NCBI GenBank assembly: GCA_023701085.1
Contig: JAMPXR010000034.1
Location: 1 to 11,984 of the forward strand
Length of the DNA stretch: 11,984 nt
Source: Ramlibacter sp.
GTDB lineage: Bacteria > Pseudomonadota > Gammaproteobacteria > Burkholderiales > Burkholderiaceae_C
Direction: 5' to 3'
Under the pieces are notes generated by a model, which was not told the DNA's origin, made no database searches, and saw only the letters and a program-made list of their open reading frames with translations. The position numbers were made by a program, and so were the translations under genes. This document shows, in pieces, positions 7,971-11,984 of this stretch; position 1 is the first letter of the stretch; each line of letters opens with the position of its first letter.

Positions 7971-8951
7971 GTGACCCGCCTCGCCACCCGCCTTACCCGC
8001 GCACTCGACCTGCGCCTGCCCATCGTCTCGGCCCCGATGGCGTTTGCCGGCGGCGGCGCGCTGGCGGCGGCCGTGAGCCGCGCCGGCGGCCTGGGGCTGA
8101 TCGGCGGCGGCTATGGCGATCCGAGCTGGCTGGAGCAGCAGTTCGCCGCCGCGAGCGGTGAGCGCGTCGGCGTCGGCTTCATCACCTGGTCGCTGCGCAA
8201 GTCGCCGTCGATGCTGACGGACGTCCTCAAGTACCGGCCGGCCGCGGTGATGCTGTCCTTCGGCGATCCGCGGCCGTTCGCCGAGGAAATCCGTGGCACC
8301 GGCGCGGCGCTGATCTGCCAGTGCCAGGACATGGCCCACGTGATGGACGCGGTCGAGGTGGGCGCCGACGTGGTCGTCGCGCAAGGCGCGGAGGCCGGCG
8401 GGCACGGCGCCCTGCGCGGCACCTTGAGCTTCGTGCCCGAGGTGGCCGACTACCTGGCCGCGCATGCGCCGGATGCGCTGCTGCTGGCCGCCGGCGGCAT
8501 CGGCGACGGCCGCGGCCTGGCCGCCGCGCTGATGCTGGGCGCCGACGGCGTGCTGGTGGGCACGCGCCTGTGGGCGTCCACTGAGGCGCTGGTGAAGGAG
8601 CGACATCACCGTGCGATCCTGGAGACCGACGGCGACGGCACGCTGCGCACCAGCACCCCGGACATCGCGCGACAGCTGCCGTGGCCGCGCGGCTTCACCG
8701 CGCGCGTGCGCCGCAACGCGTTCACCGAGCGCTGGCACGGCCGCGAAGCGCAGCTCGAAGCCGCGGTCGCGGTCGAGGGGCCGCGCTACCGGCAGGCCTT
8801 CGAGGCGGGCGATCCCGACCACACGGCCGTCTGGTTCGGCGAGGCGGCGGGCGTAATCCACGCGATCGAGCCGGCGGGCTCGATCGTCGAGCGCATGGCG
8901 GCCCAGGCCTCGGCGCGGCTGCGCAGCCACGGCGGCGCGGACCTGGCTTGA
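7971..8951 (+). CDS. Nitronate monooxygenase-like NAD(P)H-dependent flavin oxidoreductase
   Basis: This encodes 326 residues from GTG 7971. The TIM-barrel FMN protein of the nitronate monooxygenase / 2-nitropropane dioxygenase family begins with LRLPIVSAPMA (14-24) and GGLGLIGGGYGD near the first FMN-contacting strands. The signature GADVVVAQGAEAGGHG is near 131-146, and its GGHG contains the histidine expected to act as catalytic base. AAGGIGDGRGLAAALMLGADGV and GTRLWAS then bind the FMN phosphate. Family members oxidise alkyl nitronates or reduce quinones and enoyl compounds, and many are misnamed, so the substrate is left open. GTG is chosen because upstream sequence lacks a better start and MTRLATRLT fits relatives; the Shine-Dalgarno (GAAAG) is weak. 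It is 82 bases after the GNAT gene, so co-transcription is possible. Confidence 0.9.
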   Translation: MTRLATRLTRALDLRLPIVSAPMAFAGGGALAAAVSRAGGLGLIGGGYGDPSWLEQQFAAASGERVGVGFITWSLRKSPSMLTDVLKYRPAAVMLSFGDPRPFAEEIRGTGAALICQCQDMAHVMDAVEVGADVVVAQGAEAGGHGALRGTLSFVPEVADYLAAHAPDALLLAAGGIGDGRGLAAALMLGADGVLVGTRLWASTEALVKERHHRAILETDGDGTLRTSTPDIARQLPWPRGFTARVRRNAFTERWHGREAQLEAAVAVEGPRYRQAFEAGDPDHTAVWFGEAAGVIHAIEPAGSIVERMAAQASARLRSHGGADLA

Positions 8952-9026
8952 GGGGGCGACTTCCCGCGCCCCGCGCAGCGCCCCAACGCGCACGCTGCTG
9001 CGGCGTCGCTCACCGGGCAAGCGATG

Positions 9027-9041
9027 CGCTGCGCGGCAGCG
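9027..9041 (+). repeat. Short GC hairpin after the flavin oxidoreductase gene
   Basis: CGCTGC (9027-9032) and GCAGCG (9036-9041) are reverse complements around GCG. The hairpin sits between the oxidoreductase stop and the lipoprotein start, with no T-run after it. It could be a weak transcription stop, but GC-rich DNA produces such stems often. Confidence 0.25.
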
Positions 9042-9083
9042 AGATCGGCGCGCATTCGACACGGCCGGCATATCATGCAGGCA

Positions 9084-9371
9084 ATGAACCGGATGGCCAC
9101 GACCATGCTTTTCGCGACTGCGTTCGCGCTGATCGCCGGCTGCGCCGGCGCGGCGCCCGCGGCCGGTGGCGCCTGCAACGCGGACCGGGCTCGATTCGCA
9201 GCAGGCCAGCTGTTGACGGCGGACCTCGAGCGCGAGGCGAGACTGCGCTCCGGGGCCGCGACGGTGCGCGTGATCCGGCCCGGCCAGATGGTCACCCTGG
9301 AGTACAACGAACAGCGCCTGAACATCGAGGTCGATGCCGCGGGGCGCGTGACTCGCGTTCGCTGCGGCTAG
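9084..9371 (+). CDS. Peptidase inhibitor I78-family lipoprotein
   Basis: This encodes 95 residues from ATG 9084. The signal peptide ends in the lipobox LIAGC, giving lipidated Cys20, so the protein is probably membrane-anchored and faces the periplasm. The mature part matches the I78 inhibitor pattern as I recall it: CNADRARFAAGQ (31-42), SGAATVRVIRPGQMVT (56-71), then YNEQRLNIEVDAAGRVTRVRCG. Cys31 and Cys94 are the expected disulfide pair. The family is built around a reactive loop resembling the potato-inhibitor-I fold and is thought to block serine proteases such as subtilisins; the target here is unknown. Other in-frame starts are ATG 9075 and 9093. I choose 9084 because it gives a normal signal length. 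A TATCAT at 9071-9076 could be a -10 box, but no -35 is seen at the right distance. Confidence 0.85.
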   Translation: MNRMATTMLFATAFALIAGCAGAAPAAGGACNADRARFAAGQLLTADLEREARLRSGAATVRVIRPGQMVTLEYNEQRLNIEVDAAGRVTRVRCG

Positions 9372-9696
9372 AACCCGCGCCCACGGCGCGGCGCGGCGCC
9401 TGCTGGCCCCGCGGGGCCAAGCCGGGGTCAGTGCCCCGGTGATGCCGCGCATCTCATGACCGATCAACTGGAGGTCCCGGCCGCTTTCCCGCGTGCGCGG
9501 TACAGCCCGCATGGCGCGCCCGCAGCCGCGGCCGCGCCTCCTCGCCTGAATACGGGATAGGCAGCGCGGTGGGCAGCGTGCACGATGAATCCGCCTTCCC
9601 AGGTGAGTGAAAGAAAGCAGTTCACCGGGCGGGGGCGGGCGGGCACTGAGCGAAACCCGCGGCGCCCCGCTTACAACCACGCTCCAGGAGAAAGAC
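9372..9696. other. 325-base intergenic region
   Basis: Apart from the double hairpin (9404-9439) and the AGGAG at 9686-9690 that serves the next gene, I see no convincing gene. Short open frames here have no ribosome site, or run out of frame into the next gene. The stretch 9580-9660 has a G-rich run (GGGCGGGGGCGGGCGGGC, 9629-9646). No good promoter could be placed, although the downstream gene should have one here. Confidence 0.5.
9404..9439 (+). terminator. Two adjacent GC-rich hairpins after the I78 lipoprotein gene
   Basis: TGGCCCCGCGGGGCCA (9404-9419) is a perfect 16-base palindrome. It is followed directly by CCGGGG (9422-9427) and CCCCGG (9434-9439) around TCAGTG. Two strong stems in tandem 33 bases after a stop codon probably end or slow transcription, although neither has the T-run of a standard intrinsic terminator. 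Confidence 0.5.
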
Positions 9697-10110
9697 ATGA
9701 ACCGCAATCTCGCGTCGGCCCTTGCCATCGCCACCGCCATCTCTGCCGCCCTGGGCGGCGCGGCCTTCTCCGGCAGCGCGCGGGCCGACGACATCACCGT
9801 TGACAACACGCCGTTCAAGAGCACGCGCAGCCGGGCCGAGGTGCTGGGCGAACTGATGAGCCAGCCCGCGCTCGTCAGGGCGGGAGCGAGCGAATGGGCG
9901 CTGCAAGGCAACGGGCCCCATGGGCTCCAGAGCACCTACACGAGCCAGCAGGCGCGCTCCGACTACAAGTTCTCGCGCGACGAGGTCCGTGCCCTGAACG
10001 CCGAAGACAGCGGCTCGAGCTATTTCAAGCGCAGCGTCGCCGCTGGGAACCCCACCAGCGTGATGGGCGGTCCGGCCCGCGCCGAAATTTACGGCGACGA
10101 ATCCGAATAG
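9697..10110 (+). CDS. Small exported protein, Comamonadaceae-type, unknown function
   Basis: This encodes 137 residues starting at ATG 9697 behind a good AGGAG (9686-9690). A Sec signal peptide of about 30 residues ends SARADD, with cleavage probably after ARA, so the mature protein is periplasmic or secreted. The mature part begins DDITVDNTPFKSTRSRAEVLGEL, then a YTSQQARSDYKFSRDEVRALNAEDSGSSYFK region. I recall a large set of small exported proteins in Variovorax/Ramlibacter-type bacteria with the same DDITVDxTPFxSTxTRAEV opening and EDSGS ending, often annotated as DUF4148-like or simply hypothetical; the role is unknown. It has no cysteines and is hydrophilic. The next gene follows after 59 bases on the same strand and also encodes a small exported protein. 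Confidence 0.8.
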   Translation: MNRNLASALAIATAISAALGGAAFSGSARADDITVDNTPFKSTRSRAEVLGELMSQPALVRAGASEWALQGNGPHGLQSTYTSQQARSDYKFSRDEVRALNAEDSGSSYFKRSVAAGNPTSVMGGPARAEIYGDESE

Positions 10111-10158
10111 GAGCAGCCGCCGGGCTCCCGGCGGCTGTCCGTCGAACTCCGTTGGAGC

Positions 10159-10164
10159 GGGAGG
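10159..10164 (+). promoter_or_regulatory. Ribosome binding site that decides the start of the next gene
   Basis: GGGAGG lies five bases before ATG 10170. It decides the start, because the frame is open for another 92 codons upstream, inside the preceding gene. Confidence 0.7.
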
Positions 10165-10169
10165 TTTCC

Positions 10170-10475
10170 ATGAACCTGATGCCCGGCACTTCCCTTCTCG
10201 TGATCGCCGCACTGGCCACGCCCTTGGCCGTGGGCCAGATGCGCAGCGTGAACCTGAAGGATGCGAGCCATGATGAATTGAAGAGCGCCTTCCTGGTGTG
10301 CGACGGGGCGGCCACGCGCGGGCAGTTGGACAGCGTGACCGTCCAGCAGTGTTCGACCATCTACGAGCAGCTGAAAGCACAGGTCTTCGACGGTGATTTC
10401 GAACGCCTGCTGGCCTGGTGGCGCTTGCGCCCGGCCGCGGACGCGCGGGACGGCGAGCCCGCCGACCTGGACTGA
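10170..10475 (+). CDS. Small exported hypothetical protein with two cysteines
   Basis: This encodes 101 residues. The first 22-23 form a signal peptide (hydrophobic core LLVIAALATPLAV, cleavage likely around VGQ). The mature part is helical and charged, with VNLKDASHDELKSAFLVCDGAA, QQCSTIYEQLK and a conserved-looking end FDGDFERLLAWWR (73-85). Cys44 and Cys61 could form a disulfide in the periplasm. I recall similar short proteins ending in GDFDRLLAWWR in Comamonadaceae, without known function. It follows the previous small exported protein by 59 bases with a good ribosome site, so the two are probably co-transcribed. The 20 or so residues after AWWR are low-complexity and acidic. Confidence 0.78.
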   Translation: MNLMPGTSLLVIAALATPLAVGQMRSVNLKDASHDELKSAFLVCDGAATRGQLDSVTVQQCSTIYEQLKAQVFDGDFERLLAWWRLRPAADARDGEPADLD

Positions 10476-10701
10476 CGGCGGCGGCCCGCGCCGCGCGGGA
10501 GCTTGCGCCGGGCGCCGGCCCACGGTCGGGCGTCCGGTTCCGTGCCGTCGACCCGGGCCGCACCCCGGCGCGGCTGCATGGGCGCACGGCCGCGGCGGTC
10601 CGTCGAATCGCGATTTCGGCCCCCTCTTGCGCTGCCGCAAAGCGCACGCGTGCCGCAGCAGCTATGTTCTGCTGTTTCCCGCCGCAAAAGGGAGCGACGA
10701 A
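10476..10701. other. 226-base intergenic region before hemerythrin
   Basis: This is GC-rich DNA with no supported gene. CAGCA (10656-10660) and TGCTG (10670-10674) form a weak stem, and GCCGCAAA is repeated at 10634-10641 and 10681-10688. A TATGTT (10663-10668) could be a -10 box, but no -35 is visible 16-18 bases upstream. I see no FNR-like box here. The hemerythrin ribosome site GGGAG is at 10690-10694. Confidence 0.4.
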
Positions 10702-11109
10702 ATGAGCCTTTTCGTCTGGGACGCGAAATACAGCGTGAACATCAGCGAGACCGACCGGCAGCACCAGACCTTGTTCGCCCTGTTCAGCGAGCTTTACGAG
10801 GCGATGCAGCAAGGGCATGGAAACGAGGTCGTGGGCAGGGTCCTCACCAGCGTGCTGGACTACACGACCTACCACTTCGAATACGAGGAAAACCTGCTGC
10901 GCCAGTACGGCTATGCCGACGCGGCGGCGCACCGGGCCGAGCACGCCAAACTGGCGCAGCAGGCCAGGACGCTGGAGCGCAGGTTCCAGGATGGCCAGAA
11001 CCACGTCACGATCGCGACGCTCAAGTTCCTCAACGACTGGCTCAACGATCACATCCTGAGCTCCGACCGGAAGTTGGCGGTTTTCCTGGTCGCGAAAGGC
11101 GTGCGGTAA
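10702..11109 (+). CDS. Bacteriohemerythrin
   Basis: This 135-residue four-helix protein binds oxygen at a non-heme di-iron site; members store or sense O2 or deliver it to oxidases. All seven ligands are present with correct spacing: His21 (in RQHQ), His58 and Glu62 (HFEYEE), His77 and His81 (HRAEH), His117 and Asp122 (HILSSD). The N-terminus has the family's W...YSVNISETDRQH pattern. The length is that of a stand-alone cytoplasmic protein, without a methyl-accepting or GGDEF partner domain. The start ATG has GGGAG seven bases upstream (10690-10694). The following unknown gene begins 41 bases after the stop, so the two may share a transcript. Confidence 0.95.
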   Translation: MSLFVWDAKYSVNISETDRQHQTLFALFSELYEAMQQGHGNEVVGRVLTSVLDYTTYHFEYEENLLRQYGYADAAAHRAEHAKLAQQARTLERRFQDGQNHVTIATLKFLNDWLNDHILSSDRKLAVFLVAKGVR

Positions 11110-11150
11110 ACGCAGGCGCGCAGCCGCCAGAGCCCCCCGGACCCAGGACC

Positions 11151-11693
11151 ATGCTCACCCTGCGCATCAACGTCGCCTTCACCGCCGCGGCCGCCGCGGC
11201 ACTCCGCGCCGAGCTGGGCGCCGGCCTCGACAGGCCCCGGCTCATGTTCAACCTGGAACCGCTCCACCTGGCGGGGAAACTGCCTGGAGCGGGCGACCTG
11301 ATCGCCGACCTCAGGCTGAGTGAACGCGTCTGGCGGGTCGAGCAGCGTTCGTTGCTGGCCGACAACGATGGCCATGCCACGATCTCGCTCCTGGCCGGCC
11401 TGGCACCGGAGGCGAAACTCAACGGCGACCCGGGCGCGGAGCGCGTGCAGCTGACCGACCATGCACAGGCGGCGCTGTTCGCCGAACATGTCGGTCGGCA
11501 GCAGCAGCCCTCCGAGTGCCGGCTCCTGATGGTGGCCCTCAGCGCGACGCCCGATCTGCGTGTGGGGGACGTGGTGCGGGACGCGAGCTTCTCCCGCCAT
11601 CTGTTCTTCATCGAAGAACGCCTCTTTGTCTGGACCGCGTCGAACGAAGTGCAGGTGCGCTACCTGCTGGACGTGGGCATCAAGTCCGGGTGA
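11151..11693 (+). CDS. Hypothetical protein, family not recognised
   Basis: This encodes 180 residues from ATG 11151. I do not recognise the family. The visible pattern is an Ala-rich helix (INVAFTAAAAAALRAELGAGL, 6-26), then alternating hydrophobic strands (LMFNLEPLHLAGKL), an RVWRVEQRSLL segment, and near the end LFFIEERLFVWTASNEVQVRYLLDVG (about 151-176), which looks like beta-strands. There is no signal peptide, membrane helix or metal motif, so it is probably cytoplasmic. AGGA at 11145-11148 lies only two bases from the ATG, which is too close, so translation may rely on the upstream hemerythrin gene 41 bases away. The frame stays open far upstream, so the start is uncertain; no better start with a ribosome site was seen. 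Overlapping minus-strand frames are less protein-like. Confidence 0.6.
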   Translation: MLTLRINVAFTAAAAAALRAELGAGLDRPRLMFNLEPLHLAGKLPGAGDLIADLRLSERVWRVEQRSLLADNDGHATISLLAGLAPEAKLNGDPGAERVQLTDHAQAALFAEHVGRQQQPSECRLLMVALSATPDLRVGDVVRDASFSRHLFFIEERLFVWTASNEVQVRYLLDVGIKSG

Positions 11694-11744
11694 CAGCCCT
11701 GCGCCGGCGCGCTTGAACCCTCGTGCCCGATCGCGGACTCTCGC

Positions 11745-11776
11745 GATGCGATGCGCGATGCGCGATGCGCGATGCG
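11745..11776 (+). repeat. Short tandem repeat of GATGCGC
   Basis: Three exact heptamers GATGCGC run from 11750 to 11770, preceded by GATGC (11745-11749) and followed by GATGCG (11771-11776). The array is intergenic. Heptamer arrays change length by slippage, so copy number may vary between strains. Confidence 0.85.
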
Positions 11777-11846
11777 AACGCGTCCGGCCGATAAGACTAT
11801 CGACCGCAAGCGCCAGGCGGCGACGGGATCGGCGCTGGCCTGAATC

Positions 11847-11860
11847 TTGACGGATGTCAA
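11847..11860. promoter_or_regulatory. Candidate FNR/ANR-type (Crp-Fnr family) operator
   Basis: TTGAC-GGAT-GTCAA is a perfect inverted repeat with the spacing of the FNR box (consensus TTGAT-N4-ATCAA), differing by one base in each half. Its centre is about 110 bases before the ATG at 11964. TCCTAC (11905-11910) could be a -10 box, whose start site would place the operator near -62, a usual activator position. Which Crp-Fnr protein would bind is unknown. Confidence 0.5.
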
Positions 11861-11963
11861 AGAAAGCGCCAGCCGCGCGTCCTCTGCGGGAGTGGAAGGC
11901 ATTGTCCTACACCGGCCGCGCCGCGGCGGTGAAACACTGGGTCAAAAGAAGAAGGTACCCGGC

Positions 11964-11984
11964 ATGGAACCTGTTGTGATCGAC
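11964..11984 (+). CDS. Start of a gene running off the window
   Basis: ATG 11964 follows a GAAGAAGG Shine-Dalgarno (11948-11955) at eight bases and stays open to the end: MEPVVID, seven codons. This is too short to assign a function. The FNR-like site and the repeat upstream suggest that the gene has its own, possibly oxygen-responsive, promoter. Existence rests on the ribosome site and the long leader only. Confidence 0.45.

Noticed and set aside
9055..9076. TTCGAC and TATCAT as a promoter for the I78 lipoprotein.
   Set aside because: The spacing is only ten bases, far below the usual 16-18.
7827..9935. A 702-codon minus-strand frame opposite the flavin oxidoreductase and lipoprotein genes.
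   Set aside because: It has low-complexity composition and no ribosome site, and it is antisense to three genes with clear domain or signal-peptide evidence.
11049..11611. Two minus-strand frames opposite the 180-residue hypothetical protein.
   Set aside because: Their composition is Arg/Ser/Ala-rich without secondary-structure pattern, and they overlap the hemerythrin end. The plus frame looks more protein-like, though with moderate certainty.

Overview
The window looks like the chromosome of a GC-rich betaproteobacterium, most likely a Comamonadaceae/Ramlibacter-Variovorax-type Burkholderiales. This is judged from the roughly 70% GC coding sequence, the glmU / Lrp-AsnC / glmS neighbourhood, and several small exported proteins whose sequence style I recall from that group. 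The assignment is by memory of families, not by a database search. Nothing points to a phage, plasmid, insertion sequence, CRISPR array or RNA gene.

Left part (1-3306): the 3' portion of a metallo-beta-lactamase-fold protein whose metal-binding motifs are partly replaced; a small, very hydrophilic protein (980-1288); then, on the minus strand, a translationally coupled pair made of a DUF6279-type lipoprotein (3306-2434) followed by an MFS transporter (2437-1289). The small protein and the MFS gene end on directly adjacent stop codons.

Centre (3323-7274): amino-sugar synthesis for peptidoglycan and LPS. glmU (plus) and glmS (plus) flank a minus-strand Lrp/AsnC regulator. GlmS makes glucosamine-6-phosphate; GlmU makes UDP-GlcNAc after the GlmM step, which is not in the window. 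The Lrp-glmS divergent gap is a sharply AT-rich island (16 G/C in 78 bases, 5279-5356) inside GC-rich DNA. It carries a perfect 17-base palindrome, repeated TGAAATA half-sites and a consensus TATAAT for the regulator. It is the strongest regulatory signal here and suggests that the regulator controls itself and glmS.

Right part (7376-11984): a GNAT acetyltransferase, a nitronate monooxygenase-like flavoprotein, a peptidase-inhibitor-I78-type lipoprotein, two small exported proteins of the kind abundant in Comamonadaceae, a bacteriohemerythrin with all seven iron ligands, an unrecognised 180-residue protein, and the first codons of a gene running off the end. The last intergenic region holds a GATGCGC tandem repeat and a symmetrical TTGAC-N4-GTCAA site resembling an FNR/ANR box. 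The last gene may therefore be oxygen-regulated.

I see no clearly new multi-gene system. The most worthwhile leads are the AT-rich Lrp/glmS control island, the near-leaderless lrp promoter, the head-to-head glmU/lipoprotein starts, the FNR-like site and the small uncharacterised proteins.
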